From: Syntrophobacteraceae bacterium
GTDB taxonomy: Bacteria > Desulfobacterota > Syntrophobacteria > Syntrophobacterales > Syntrophobacteraceae
Assembly: GCA_013314815.1 (NCBI GenBank)
Contig: JABUEY010000020.1
Location: forward strand, 1-40,922
Length of the DNA stretch: 40,922 nt
Direction: 5' to 3'
Of this stretch, positions 24,906 to 34,436 are shown in pieces. A program made the position numbers and the translations under genes. The notes under the pieces were generated by a model that ran no database searches, was not told where the DNA came from, and saw only the letters and a list, made by a program, of their open reading frames with translations. Within the stretch, counting starts at the first letter, position 1. The number at the start of each line of letters is the position of its first letter.

Positions 24906-26696
24906 TCAGGATTTGTCGTTCGTGTTGTTGTTCGCCCGGGCTTCCAGTTCTTCCTTGAGCAGTTCGCCAAGGTTGGACGTAGCTGCTTTTGCGCTGTGCA
25001 TGTAGTCGTCGTAATTGGTGCGTTCTTCCTGTTCCTCGACTTTCTTGATGGACAGGCCGATCTTGCGGTCCTTGGGCGATATATTGATTACCTTGGCGGT
25101 GATCCTGTCGCCCGTCTTGTACTGGCCGATGGGAGACTTGATCTTTTCCTTGCTGATCTCCGAGACGTGAACGAGACCCTCGATTCCTTCTTCGAGTTCC
25201 ACGAACAGGCCGAAATCCGTCACGTTGGTGATGGGCCCGGAGATGATGCTGCCAAGGGGATAGCGATCGGGAATACTCTCCCATGGATCCGGTTCAAGCT
25301 GCTTGATTCCGAGCGAGAACCGCTCGTTTTCCTTGTCGATGTTCAAAACGATGGCCTGGACTTCCTGGTTCTTCTTGAAGACCTCGGAAGGATGCTTCAC
25401 ACGCTTGGTCCAGGAGATATCGGAGATGTGCACCAGGCCGTCGATCCCTTCGTCGATCCCGATAAATACTCCGAAATCGGTGATATTCTTGATCTTGCCG
25501 GCGATGGTAGTGCCCACGGGATACTTCTGGGCGATGATGTCCCAGGGGTTGGGTTCGAGCTGTTTCATGCCCAGGGAGATGCGTTTGTTTTCGGGGTTGA
25601 TGCTGAGAACCACCGCTTCCACTTCGTCGCCGACACTGAGGACCTTGGACGGATGCCTGACCTTCTTGGTCCACGACATTTCGGAAACATGGATGAGCCC
25701 CTCGACTCCCTCCTCGATCTCCACGAATGCTCCGTAGTCCGTCAGGCTTACAACCTTGCCCCTCACGTGTGTGCCGATGGGGTACTTGCCTTCGGCCTGG
25801 GTCCACGGATCGGCAACCAGCTGCTTGAGGCCCAGCGACACGCGTTCGTGGTCGCGGTCGAAGCTGAGTACCATGACCTTGATCTTGTCGCCGATCTGGA
25901 ACATCTCCGAAGGATGCCCCACCCGGCCCCAGCTCATGTCCGTGATATGAAGCAGGCCGTCGATGCCTCCCAGGTCGACGAAGACTCCGTAATCGGTGAT
26001 ATTCTTTACGATGCCTTCCACCACCTTGCCGTCCTCGAGGTTCGCCAGCGTCTGAGACTTCATCTGCTCGCGTTCCTTTTCCAGGAGGGCGCGGCGCGAA
26101 AGCACAACGTTGCGGCGTTTCTTGTTGTATTTGAGCACCTTGAACGGGAAGGTCTGGCCGATCAGGAATTCCAGGTTGCGTACGGGCCGGAGATCAACCT
26201 GGGATCCCGGAAGGAACGCCTGGACTCCAATGTCCACCGCCAAACCGCCCTTTACCTTGGATACCACCTTGCCTTCGATCGTACCGTCCTCGTTGTAGAT
26301 CCGGCTGATGTCGTCCCAGACCTTGATCTTGGCAGCCTTTTCCTTGGACAGGTGGATCGATCCGTCTTCGTCGTCGTGGAATTCGAGGAGTACGTCCACT
26401 TCGTCGCCGATGGCGGCCCGGACAACCCCGGACTCGTCTTTGAATTCATGTATGGAGATCTGGCCCTCGGACTTGTACCCGATGTCGACCATGACGAAGT
26501 CGTCGCTTATCTGCACGATCTTTCCACGAATCACTTCGCCTTCCTGGATGTTCCGGAAGCTCTGTTCGTAAAGATCCTGCATGGAGCCCATATCTTCGAT
26601 TTCGCTGTCGAAGGAAAGATCGTCGTTCTCCGACATCGAAGACTGCGTTTCCAGTTCTGTCGTGTCCTGTTGTGTCAAATTGTCTTTGTCAACCAT
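24906..26696 (-). CDS. rpsA: 30S ribosomal protein S1
   Basis: The 596-residue product has six S1 (OB-fold) repeats, beginning near residues 33, 118, 205, 290, 377 and 464. Repeats 3-6 carry the clear pattern G-x-V-x-x-I/L-T-D-Y/F-G-x-F-V followed by GLLH/GLVH and an S-x-x-S-W box. An acidic N-terminus of about 35 residues precedes the first repeat. It lacks the usual short-form arrangement of Gram-positives, and the six-repeat count fits proteobacterial S1. It binds mRNA on the 30S subunit during initiation. The ATG at 26696 has AGGGGG about 12 bases upstream. The gene follows cmk, the common proteobacterial order, and has its own candidate promoter. Confidence 0.96.
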   Translation of the reverse strand: MVDKDNLTQQDTTELETQSSMSENDDLSFDSEIEDMGSMQDLYEQSFRNIQEGEVIRGKIVQISDDFVMVDIGYKSEGQISIHEFKDESGVVRAAIGDEVDVLLEFHDDEDGSIHLSKEKAAKIKVWDDISRIYNEDGTIEGKVVSKVKGGLAVDIGVQAFLPGSQVDLRPVRNLEFLIGQTFPFKVLKYNKKRRNVVLSRRALLEKEREQMKSQTLANLEDGKVVEGIVKNITDYGVFVDLGGIDGLLHITDMSWGRVGHPSEMFQIGDKIKVMVLSFDRDHERVSLGLKQLVADPWTQAEGKYPIGTHVRGKVVSLTDYGAFVEIEEGVEGLIHVSEMSWTKKVRHPSKVLSVGDEVEAVVLSINPENKRISLGMKQLEPNPWDIIAQKYPVGTTIAGKIKNITDFGVFIGIDEGIDGLVHISDISWTKRVKHPSEVFKKNQEVQAIVLNIDKENERFSLGIKQLEPDPWESIPDRYPLGSIISGPITNVTDFGLFVELEEGIEGLVHVSEISKEKIKSPIGQYKTGDRITAKVINISPKDRKIGLSIKKVEEQEERTNYDDYMHSAKAATSNLGELLKEELEARANNNTNDKS

Positions 26697-26750
26697 TGAG
26701 TTTGTTACCCCCTTATCCGGATTTGGCTTGCGCCGTACTCTTAATCAATC

Positions 26751-26779
26751 AGTCTAGCCAATAATAAATAAAATTGCAA
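26751..26779 (-). promoter_or_regulatory. Candidate rpsA promoter
   Basis: In the unusually AT-rich cmk-rpsA gap, TTGCAA (26774-26779) and TAGACT (26751-26756) on the minus strand are separated by exactly 17 bases, about 55 bases ahead of the rpsA start. AT-rich sequence in and around the spacer could help polymerase binding. S1 genes commonly have their own promoter. Confidence 0.45.
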
Positions 26780-26781
26780 TG

Positions 26782-27474
26782 TTAATTTTTGTGAGAAATA
26801 GCACAATAATCTCGCTGAGCGCTCGTTCGAACGAGTTCCTTTAGTATTGCGACCACTTCCGAGATATCGAGTTCGGAAGTATCCAGCACATGGGCGTCCG
26901 GGGCGGGGCGAAGCGGAGCGAGGTTTCGGTTTTCGTCGGCTTCGTCACGTTCGCGCATGCGTTGTTCCACGGAGGAATAATCGGCGGCGATTCCCTTCTG
27001 CCGGTATTCGGCGAGCCTTCTCCCGGCCCGGACGGGCAATGTCGCCGTAAGGTATACCTTGACTGGAGCGCAGGGAAAGACCACGGTCGTCATGTCCCTT
27101 CCTTCGGCAACGACGCTGCCCTGGCGGGCGAGTTCCTTCTGTTGAAGGGTGAGATAGTCGCGCACCGACGGAATGCGGGACACGAGTGATGCAAGTTCGG
27201 ACATTTCCGGCAGTCGCAGTTCTTCCTCCAGCACGCTGTCCCGGTAGGATATGACGAGGCAGGCGTTAATGATGGAGAAGCGCAGAGGAATCCGATGCAG
27301 CTGCCTCGACACCTGTGCTTCCCGGCCCGGGTCGATCCCTTCTCGAATCAGAGCCCAGGCTACGGCCCGGTACATGGCTCCCGTATCGAGGTAGGTATAT
27401 CCCAGTTCGCTCGCAAGAAGCCTGCAAACCGTGCTTTTGCCCGCTCCCGCGGGACCGTCTATTGCTATTATCAT
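26782..27474 (-). CDS. cmk: Cytidylate kinase
   Basis: Cmk phosphorylates CMP and dCMP. The 230-residue product has the P-loop [10 protein letters not shown] (6-15), [12 protein letters not shown], the nucleotide-binding [13 protein letters not shown] block and the lid region [10 protein letters not shown], then [19 protein letters not shown] and [12 protein letters not shown]. The length is normal. The final residues ([13 protein letters not shown]) are a short extra tail after the last helix. The ATG at 27474 comes only four bases after the hisC stop, so the two are co-transcribed and translationally linked. It is followed by rpsA. Confidence 0.96.
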   Translation of the reverse strand: MIIAIDGPAGAGKSTVCRLLASELGYTYLDTGAMYRAVAWALIREGIDPGREAQVSRQLHRIPLRFSIINACLVISYRDSVLEEELRLPEMSELASLVSRIPSVRDYLTLQQKELARQGSVVAEGRDMTTVVFPCAPVKVYLTATLPVRAGRRLAEYRQKGIAADYSSVEQRMRERDEADENRNLAPLRPAPDAHVLDTSELDISEVVAILKELVRTSAQRDYCAISHKN

Positions 27475-27478
27475 GCGA

Positions 27479-28588
27479 TCAGGCAGAACTCTTGAGATTA
27501 TCCAGAGTAAGCTTCAAGGCCTTTACAAACCGCTCGTTTTCTTCGGGAAGCCCCGCATTGATCCGAATATGACGACTCATGCCATAGGAGTTCATGGGAC
27601 GAATGATGACCCCCTGAGCCAGCATGGCTTCAAATACCCGCTTCGCATCGACGGGCACTTCGATCAGGAAAAAATTCGCCTGGGACGGCAGGCAGGGGAG
27701 TCCGAGCTTTTCGATTTCCGTGTAAAGATAACGCATGCCCTCCCACACGGCGTTCCGGGTCTGTTCCAGGAAGTCTTCGTCATCGACGGCGGCGAGCGCA
27801 GCCACCTGGGACAGGTGACCGGTGTTGAAAGGCTGGCGTACGCGGTTCAGGTAATCCGCCACCGCGGGATTCATCGCTCCATAACCGATGCGGAGCCCCG
27901 CAAGACCGTAGGCCTTGGAGAACGTTCTCAGCACAACGACGTAAGGTCCCCGGCGGTCGATGTAGTCGAATCCCCGCGGGGTGTCGGGGTCCCGGTTGAA
28001 TTCGATATAGGCTTCGTCCAGCACGACAATGGTTTCACGGGGAATCCCGTCCAGAAAGGATTCGAAGCCCGCCCTGGAAACAATGGTGCCGGTAGGATTG
28101 TTGGGGTTGTTGACAAAGATGATTCTTGTGCGGGGGGTGACTGCCCGGCTGGTTTGTTCGAGGTCAATGGCGAAGTCTTTGAGTGGAACGTGGACGGCCT
28201 TTCCTCCCATGGTCTGCACGGCCAGTTTGTAGACGAGAAAAGACGGAGCGGGCATGACCACTTCGTCACCGGGCAGAAGGAAGGTTCGTATGGCAAGTTC
28301 GATGATCTCGTTGGATCCGTTGCCCAGAACGATGCCGTCGAAAGGCAGTGCATGCTTTTCGCTCAGCCTTTTCCTCAAATAGTAGCCGCTTCCGTCGGGG
28401 TAGCGATGCAGCCTGCCGACCGCGGACTCAATGGCCTGCAGGGCCCTGGGGGATGGCCCGAGCGGGTTTTCGTTGCTGGCCAGCTTTATGGAGCCGGCAA
28501 TCCCGTATTCCCGCTCCAACTCTTCAATAGGCTTTCCGGGGGGGTACGGTATCAGGCTGGCGATATGTTCCGGTACGCGAGGTTTCAT
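27479..28588 (-). CDS. hisC: Histidinol-phosphate aminotransferase
   Basis: HisC is a PLP-dependent class II aminotransferase acting in histidine synthesis. The 369-residue product has [68 protein letters not shown] and the PLP-lysine block [16 protein letters not shown], then [17 protein letters not shown] at the C-terminus. It has no other his genes beside it and could also use aromatic amino acids, as some relatives do. The ATG at 28588 begins [20 protein letters not shown], a family-like start. It heads the hisC-cmk-rpsA cluster, with a promoter about 70 bases upstream. Confidence 0.95.
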   Translation of the reverse strand: MKPRVPEHIASLIPYPPGKPIEELEREYGIAGSIKLASNENPLGPSPRALQAIESAVGRLHRYPDGSGYYLRKRLSEKHALPFDGIVLGNGSNEIIELAIRTFLLPGDEVVMPAPSFLVYKLAVQTMGGKAVHVPLKDFAIDLEQTSRAVTPRTRIIFVNNPNNPTGTIVSRAGFESFLDGIPRETIVVLDEAYIEFNRDPDTPRGFDYIDRRGPYVVVLRTFSKAYGLAGLRIGYGAMNPAVADYLNRVRQPFNTGHLSQVAALAAVDDEDFLEQTRNAVWEGMRYLYTEIEKLGLPCLPSQANFFLIEVPVDAKRVFEAMLAQGVIIRPMNSYGMSRHIRINAGLPEENERFVKALKLTLDNLKSSA

Positions 28589-28658
28589 GACTTCGAGCGA
28601 CTCATGCGCCTGGCCTTCCAGGAGGCTTCAGCGCCCCTTTTCTTTTGTTTGTGCGGCT

Positions 28659-28687
28659 CTTATAATAAAGACCGGTTGAAAATGCAA
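28659..28687 (-). promoter_or_regulatory. Candidate hisC promoter
   Basis: On the minus strand TTGCAT (28682-28687) and TATAAG (28659-28664) are separated by 17 bases, about 70 bases upstream of hisC. The -10 is near-consensus and the -35 is weaker. The rpoH gene starts in the opposite direction about 175 bases away. Confidence 0.5.
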
Positions 28688-28863
28688 TGCTTTTTCCACC
28701 TCGTTTCGCATACTCCACAATTTTCTTTTCAGCTTGTTTTGGTGGGTTTTGTATACTAGTATTCACAAAGGCAGGAAAGAAATGTCTTATTCTTCGCAAT
28801 AAGGGAGAGTATGTATTCTGCCGGAAAGCAAGACTCACCAGGGATTCAAGGACAGAGTTTGTG

Positions 28864-29844
28864 ATGACGAAGTCAAAGATCGCCGATATTGAAGAAAACG
28901 GTTTTTCTTCAGATCATTCGGGTAATTCGGACATCGGAGTTCAGGCCTCCAACACTCCGATTTCGGAGAGGCCTCAGACCGTTTCCTTCGATCCGTTTCG
29001 CCTGTATCTCGATGAAATCAAAAGATATCCTCTTCTCAGCAGGGAAGAGGAAACGGATCTTGCCATCCGTTACCGGGAAAAAAGCGACCTCGACGCCGGA
29101 TATAAGCTCATCACCGCCAACCTCAGGCTGGTTGTCAAGATTGCCATGGACTTCCAGAGGTACTGGATGCAGAACCTCATGGACCTGATCCAGGAAGGCA
29201 ACGTCGGCCTGATGCAGGCCGTCAAGAAATTCGACCCCTACCGGGGCTACAAGTTTTCCTACTATGCATCCTTCTGGATCAAGGCCTACATCATCAAGTT
29301 CATCATGGACAACTGGAAGCTGGTCAAGATCGGTACGACTCAGGCTCAACGCAAGCTGTTCTTCAATCTGAGAAAGGAAAAGGAACGGCTGGAAGCGCAG
29401 GGGATCGAGGCATCTCCCAAGCTGCTGAGCCATCGCCTGGACGTGAAGGAGTCGGAGATCGTCGAGATGGATCAGCGTCTGAACAGCTGGGAAATCTCCC
29501 TCGACAGTCCTTTGAAGGAGGATTCCGAGGACACACACAAGTCCTTCCTGCCCTCAGACGATCTGCCCGTCGACGACCAGATTGCAGACCGCGAAGCCAA
29601 GGCGATCCTCCACGACAAGCTCCACCTGTTCCGGCAGCAGCTCAAAGGAAAAGAGGCGGTCATTTTCGACAGGCGTCTGCTCACCGAAGACCCCATGACC
29701 CTGCAGGAAATCGGAGATCGCTTCGGAATCAGCCGCGAACGTGTGCGCCAGATCGAAAGCCGTCTGAAGAAAAAGTTGAAAGCCTACCTGGAAGAGGAAA
29801 TCGAGGATATCGATCTGTTGCAGGAAAGCATGATCGAGGTCTGA
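28864..29844 (+). CDS. rpoH: RNA polymerase sigma factor RpoH (sigma-32 type)
   Basis: The 326-residue product has a ~40-residue serine-rich N-terminus, then region 1.2 (FRLYLDEIKRYPLLSREEE), region 2 (GNVGLMQAVKKFDPYRGYKF and SYYASFWIKAYIIKFI) and the RpoH box QRKLFFNLRK. Region 4.2 is a helix-turn-helix with MTLQEIGDRFGISRERVRQIE. The RpoH box favours the heat-shock class over RpoD or RpoS. The N-terminal extension makes it somewhat longer than E. coli RpoH. The ATG at 28864 or the adjacent GTG at 28861 may be used; AAGGA lies 8-11 bases upstream. It is a single gene divergent from hisC. Confidence 0.92.
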   Translation: MTKSKIADIEENGFSSDHSGNSDIGVQASNTPISERPQTVSFDPFRLYLDEIKRYPLLSREEETDLAIRYREKSDLDAGYKLITANLRLVVKIAMDFQRYWMQNLMDLIQEGNVGLMQAVKKFDPYRGYKFSYYASFWIKAYIIKFIMDNWKLVKIGTTQAQRKLFFNLRKEKERLEAQGIEASPKLLSHRLDVKESEIVEMDQRLNSWEISLDSPLKEDSEDTHKSFLPSDDLPVDDQIADREAKAILHDKLHLFRQQLKGKEAVIFDRRLLTEDPMTLQEIGDRFGISRERVRQIESRLKKKLKAYLEEEIEDIDLLQESMIEV

Positions 29845-30010
29845 CCGAGCTTGCCGGAGCCTCGAGGTCCGGCGGCACGAGATGTGTGTCGAACCCCGTC
29901 CGTCCGGGCACGGGAAATATCGGCATGGGATCTCCGGTTCGGTCGATCGATACGACAGCAGAGGTCGAGTTTGCCCGGGCCTGGCGCGGTGGGGAGGAGT
30001 CTCTTTCGCT

Positions 30011-31135
30011 TCATCCCATGAGTCGCTTGAACAGCTTTTCAAATTCCCCTGCCATTCTGTTCACGGTCAAATTCTGAAGCACGAGGTTTCGAGCCTCCCT
30101 TCCCATCTTTTCCCGGAGGGCGGAGTCCTCGATCAGGAGGAGAAGTTTTTCCGCCAGATCGTCGGGATCGCCAACGTTTACCAGGAAACCGGTTCGACCG
30201 GGTATCACGATTTCATCCATGAATCCGACACGGCTGCAGACCTGTGGGATGCCTGCCGACATGGCTTCGATTACCGCAACCGAAAGGGTTTCCTGCCGGG
30301 GATAGGTGGACAGGACATGGATATCGACGGCGGCGAGAATATCCCCGAGCTGTCTCTGAAAACCAAGAAACCGCACATGGTTCGAGAGGCCGAATTCCGA
30401 GGCCATGTGTTCCAGCACCGGGCGTCGGGGGCCGTCTCCCAGCATCAGGAACACCGTGCCGGGAAACCTCCGGACGATGATCCTGGCTGCCTGCAGGAGG
30501 ATGTCGTGAGCCTTGTCCGGGCGGAGCACGGCTATCATGCTCACCACGTGCGCGTCGGGCGGGATTCCGAGTCGAAACCGGGCTTCCGAGCGGGACAGGT
30601 TTGTCTCGAATCTTGAAGGGTCCACAGCATTGTAGATGGTGGTCAGCTTGTCCGCGGGTACCTTTTCGACTGACGCCAGGTATTTCCGGTGCCCGTTGGA
30701 TGCGGCGACGACCTGATCCACGCCGACGTGGAGCAGGCGTCGGCCGAGCATGGTCGCCCCGTGGAAGGGATACCTTCTGAAAGTCTCGTTGTGCCAGTTC
30801 ACGATTGCTTTGACCCCCGCGATCCTGCCGGCGATCGTCCCGTAGAACAGGGTGTTCAGATGATTGACCAGAAGCAGGAGATCGGTTTTATCGCGGCGCA
30901 GAATGCCGGCCAGTCTTCGTATGCCCTTAATGTCGAATTTCGATCCGATGATGCGGCATTGGTGAGGGTATCCGAGTCTGAGGATTTCTTCCCCCAGCGG
31001 GCCGGGCTCCCGAAGAAACAGAACTCTGATCCGGAAGCGGCCGCTGTCGATGTGGCTCAAAAGTGCCAACAGGAGCTGCTCCGCTCCACCTATGGTGAGC
31101 TACGAGGTGAGTACGGCCAAGTGTATGCGCTCCAT
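30011..31135 (-). pseudogene. GT4 glycosyltransferase interrupted by an in-frame amber codon
   Basis: The frame starts at an ATG at 31135 with a strong site (AAAAGGAAG) upstream and reads MERIHLAVLTS, then TAG at 31102-31100. It continues without change of frame as LTIGGAEQLLLALL and 340 more residues. LTS-x-LTIGGAEQ is exactly the first glycine loop of GT4 enzymes, so the stop falls inside the conserved fold. The rest is intact: VNWHNETFRRYP, MIAVLRPDKAHDIL, FLMLGDGPRR, VRFLGFQ and the EAMSAGIPQVCSRVGFMDE donor-binding block. A frame without the stop can begin only at a TTG at 31069, without a ribosome site, losing the loop. It is a recent pseudogene, a sequencing error or a read-through gene. 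It follows a second glycosyltransferase. Confidence 0.8.
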
Positions 31136-31234
31136 GGGTTCTTCCTTTTCCATGTTGTCTCCATCTGTCCATTCGAAAGATCGGATGGGAGCAGCCGGAT
31201 CCGCCCGGCACCCGTCGTTTTCGACGTCTCGCGT

Positions 31235-32500
31235 TCACCGGCACCTGCTGTTCTCGATAACGGACCGGAACAAGTCCAGGAGTTGGCCGAGATGTTTTTC
31301 CATGGCATGACGGTCCAGGACAAATGCCCGCCCCGCCTCTCCCATCTTTCTCAGGCGCTGCCGGTCCGACGCCATCCATCTCAGGCCGTCGCACAGATCC
31401 GCTTCTGAATCGGGATCGAACAATCTTCCCGTAATGCCGTCCACGATCTGCTCGGGTGTTCCTCCGATGCGTGAGGCGAGAACCGGCGTTTCGAAGGACA
31501 TGCTTTCATAAATACTGATGGGTGCATTGTCGTACCATCGGCTCGGCACCACCGTGAAAAGAGCTTCTGCCACCCAGCGTGAGAATTCCTCCCCGGTCTT
31601 GAACCCTATGAAACGGATGCGGTCCTTCCATTCCGGACGTATCAGCTTTCGAAGTCTTTCTTCTTCGCCGTCGTAGCTTCTGCCCATGATCACGAGGTCT
31701 TCCGCGAGCATGGCTCGCTGGTACGCGCCGATGAGCGTGTCGAGTCCCTTTTCATAGGTTATGCGGCCAAAGTAAAGGATGTAGTTCTTTCTTGGAGATG
31801 CTGAGCTGTGACCGCTTGTAAAGACCGGATAAGGGATGAGGTGGATCCGTGATGGGGGAAATCCCGCCTGGACCAGTATGGATCCCATGAACAGGCACGG
31901 TACCACGAATGCATCGAGGTTTTGGTAAAGGCGGAGCAGTCTCTGGACGGTCATGGCTGCAACACGGACCGCTGAAGCCACTGTGCTGTTCTTGACGCAT
32001 CGATATCTCAGCCCATGATAATAAGAGCCTTTTACGCAGAGGGTGCAGGGCCTGCCGTTTCTGAGCAGTAGATAGGATGGGCAGACCAGATGGTAATCGC
32101 CGAGCTGGAGCACCACGGGTATGCGGTGATGCCTGAGGGTATGGACAATGCTCGGCGACATGTAATTGTATATGTTCAGCAGGTAGGCGATGTCCATCCG
32201 GCCGACATCGGCGATCAGTTTCGACAGGCGGACTCTCGCTTCCAGTGAATACACGGCCCGGTCAAGGTAGCGTATCCAGTTGAGCGCCCCGAGCCGGACA
32301 TTCCTGTAATGCATTTCGTCCGGGGAGCCGGGAGGCTGGAGAAAGTACCTGTTGTAAGGAGACTCCCAGCTATTGGAGTACCGGACGCTGAACGGGATCG
32401 GTTCATGCCCGTCGACGGGAAGCTGCCGCAGGAGATCCTGGAGGTATCTTTCCGTTCCCCCGTTGAGAAAGAAATACTTGTTGCACAGGAGTATTCTCAT
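31235..32500 (-). CDS. GT4-family glycosyltransferase
   Basis: The 421-residue product starts with ILLCNKYFFLNGGTERYLQDLL, the first glycine loop of GT4/GT-B enzymes. It carries a middle cysteine-rich stretch (GDYHLVCPSYLLLRNGRPC, CVKGSYYHGLRYRC). The C-terminal Rossmann domain has YILYFGRITYEKGLDTLI, IGFKTGEEFSRW, VVPSRWYDNAPISIYESMSF and TPVLASRIGGTPEQIV. GT4 enzymes transfer sugars from nucleotide donors to lipid-linked or surface polysaccharides; the substrate is unknown. The ATG at 32500 has AAGG eight bases upstream. It precedes the interrupted glycosyltransferase by 99 bases, so both probably served one surface-glycan pathway. Confidence 0.9.
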   Translation of the reverse strand: MRILLCNKYFFLNGGTERYLQDLLRQLPVDGHEPIPFSVRYSNSWESPYNRYFLQPPGSPDEMHYRNVRLGALNWIRYLDRAVYSLEARVRLSKLIADVGRMDIAYLLNIYNYMSPSIVHTLRHHRIPVVLQLGDYHLVCPSYLLLRNGRPCTLCVKGSYYHGLRYRCVKNSTVASAVRVAAMTVQRLLRLYQNLDAFVVPCLFMGSILVQAGFPPSRIHLIPYPVFTSGHSSASPRKNYILYFGRITYEKGLDTLIGAYQRAMLAEDLVIMGRSYDGEEERLRKLIRPEWKDRIRFIGFKTGEEFSRWVAEALFTVVPSRWYDNAPISIYESMSFETPVLASRIGGTPEQIVDGITGRLFDPDSEADLCDGLRWMASDRQRLRKMGEAGRAFVLDRHAMEKHLGQLLDLFRSVIENSRCR

Positions 32501-32922
32501 CTTTCAGGCCTTGCAATGAGTTTTCCACCGTTCTTCCCTTTCGGGAAGTCTGCGTGGGACAGTGAGTCGCATCTTCAGAGCACCCTGATTGCCGGCGGTT
32601 CCTGGTTTTTTCTGAGAAATTCGTTTGCACCTTGTTGATTTCTTAGAGCAATCCCGTTGAAGTTTCAAGGTAAATGCGCGCGGTAATCCCGGTTGGAGCA
32701 GTTCTGCCTCGGGGTTAAAGAATTCCTTATGCAGAAGATGCAGGAAGGATCCGGACCTTTTCGAAGCAGCCCGCACCGGTGGATTCTATCGTTTGCCTGC
32801 AGTCGGAAGCTGTGTAAGAATAGCCTGCCTTCAACTTGTTCCGCCGCCTGCCCTTTTTCTGTGCGGACCAAGGAATACCCTTGTCATGTGCCGATTTATG
32901 CCGCTGCAGGAGATGATTCCCC
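32501..32922. other. Divergent intergenic region
   Basis: This 422-base gap separates the minus-strand glycosyltransferase from the plus-strand PilT-like gene. Short open frames on both strands show no family resemblance. GCAGGAGATG at 32906-32915 is the ribosome site for the downstream gene. A possible sigma-54-like GG/GC pair at 32773-32790 has the wrong spacing. I see no structured RNA or repeat. Confidence 0.5.
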
Positions 32923-34404
32923 ATGGTCGAGTCCTATGACCTTGGCAGAATGCTGGAAGAGATCGCCGAAGACGAAAAGACGAATGTTTCGAGGGGCAGC
33001 CGTGTCACCCGGGACGAGCCTGAAACGGGGATGATAGAGAACCGGGAGACGTATGCTTTGAGGGGATTTAGGGGGCATCCGCCTGCCGGGGAACCATGGA
33101 TGGACGATCCTGGAGCACCCGGGCAGCTTCGAGATGTATCGAAAATGTTGCTGCAGGAGGGCGTTGAAGCTGGAATATCGCGTGTGGAAGCCGCGGGCAG
33201 TCCGGGAGCGCCGGGCCTGGATGACTGCAGCGATGCACAGGGAATACGCGGTGCCGATGCGATCGAGTTCGAGGCCTCGAGGAAGCCGGAGCCAAAGCCG
33301 GCAGTGATTTCGAGGGAGCTTCCTTCCGATGGCGGCGGTGGAGGAAGGGTCATGTCCCTTTGCGATCTTCTCGAAGATTCGTTCTTTCGCGAATCAACGG
33401 ATATTCTCATCGGCGAGGGGTTCCCGCCGGCCGTGAAGACACTCGGCGTGGTCAGGCGGTCCACCCTGCCGGCACTCACTTCCGCCCAGTGCGCGGCCTG
33501 TGCGAAAGGCCTGATGACCGAAGGGCAATGGGAGAGGTTTCTTGAAAAGAAGGAACTTGTTTTTTCCATCGACCTGGAAGACCTCGGGCGTTTCAGGGTC
33601 AGCGCGTACCGGCAGAGGAACACCGTTTCCATGGTCCTCAGGCACATCGCCGGCACAATCCCCACACTCGACCGTCTCGGCCTTCCCGGCTGGATCGAAG
33701 AAATCGCCCTTAAGCCGAAGGGGCTCATACTCGTCACTTCCCCCCCGGGCCACGGCAAGACCACCACCGCTGCTTCCCTGATCGACACCGTCAACCGGAA
33801 GAGGGAATGCCATATCATCACGGTTGAAGATCCGATGGAATATGTCGTCCGGCCCGAAAAGAGCATGATCAGCCAGAGGGAGGTCGGGACGGACACCGCT
33901 TCATTTTTCGAGGGGATTCGCGGGGTGTCGAAACAGGCATCGGATGTCGTCATGATCGGAGAACTGCGGGACCCGGGGACTATTGAAGCGGCCCTCGAAG
34001 CGGTTTGTTCGGGGTGCCTGGTTGTAGCCGCCACGGCTTCTTCCACGGTTGCTTCCGCCATCGAGAGCATGGTGAATCGCTTTCCCGTCCAGCGGCAGAC
34101 AGACGTGAGGCAGCGGATTTCCGAAAAGCTGCTGCTGGTCTTTTCTCAGAGGCTGGTTCCGGGGAAAGGGGCGGAGAGGGTGGTCGTTGCCTATGAAAGG
34201 CTGTTGAACAGCTCTAAAATCAGGAACCTGATCGTCGAAAACAGGCTGCGCGAGGTAACGACTCAAGTTCGAAGGGGCTCTGCAGACTATGAGTCCATCG
34301 ATCTGTGCCTGTCGAGTCTTGTCAGGGAAGGAAGAATCGACCTGGAGGATGCTCTCCGCTTTGCGGACAATTCGGAGTTCCTGGCTTCATCATCGGGGTG
34401 GTGA
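32923..34404 (+). CDS. Divergent PilT-like ATPase with long disordered N-terminal extension
   Basis: The 493-residue product is a PilT/PilU-family ATPase from about residue 143 on: MSLCDLLEDSFFRESTDILIGEG (family: SDLHL start), FRVSAYRQRNTVSMVLRHI, Walker A SPPGHGKT (273-280), Asp box VEDPMEYV (301-308) and Walker B DVVMIGELRDPGTIEAALEA (341-360). The first ~140 residues are hydrophilic, rich in Gly, Pro, Glu and Asp, and without family similarity. Walker A reads PPGHGKT rather than TGSGKST, and the His box (normally GTLHT) reads AATASS (369-374), so its histidine is lost. It overlaps or abuts a second divergent ATPase gene. Retraction motor activity is doubtful. The ATG at 32923 has AGGAG ten bases upstream. 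Confidence 0.82.
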   Translation: MVESYDLGRMLEEIAEDEKTNVSRGSRVTRDEPETGMIENRETYALRGFRGHPPAGEPWMDDPGAPGQLRDVSKMLLQEGVEAGISRVEAAGSPGAPGLDDCSDAQGIRGADAIEFEASRKPEPKPAVISRELPSDGGGGGRVMSLCDLLEDSFFRESTDILIGEGFPPAVKTLGVVRRSTLPALTSAQCAACAKGLMTEGQWERFLEKKELVFSIDLEDLGRFRVSAYRQRNTVSMVLRHIAGTIPTLDRLGLPGWIEEIALKPKGLILVTSPPGHGKTTTAASLIDTVNRKRECHIITVEDPMEYVVRPEKSMISQREVGTDTASFFEGIRGVSKQASDVVMIGELRDPGTIEAALEAVCSGCLVVAATASSTVASAIESMVNRFPVQRQTDVRQRISEKLLLVFSQRLVPGKGAERVVVAYERLLNSSKIRNLIVENRLREVTTQVRRGSADYESIDLCLSSLVREGRIDLEDALRFADNSEFLASSSGW

Positions 34405-34436
34405 CAGGGGTGCGGATCCCTGTGATCGAGGACGGG

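Noticed and set aside
24996-26699. Plus-strand open frame of 567 codons opposite rpsA
   Set aside because: Mirror of the S1 repeats; its own apparent repeats come from the repeat structure of rpsA.
29845-29880. GCCGGA/TCCGGC inverted repeat after rpoH as a terminator
   Set aside because: The stem is short and not followed by a T-run.
32773-32790. Possible sigma-54 promoter before the PilT-like gene
   Set aside because: The GG and GC elements are 12 bases apart rather than 10, and the flanking bases do not match.
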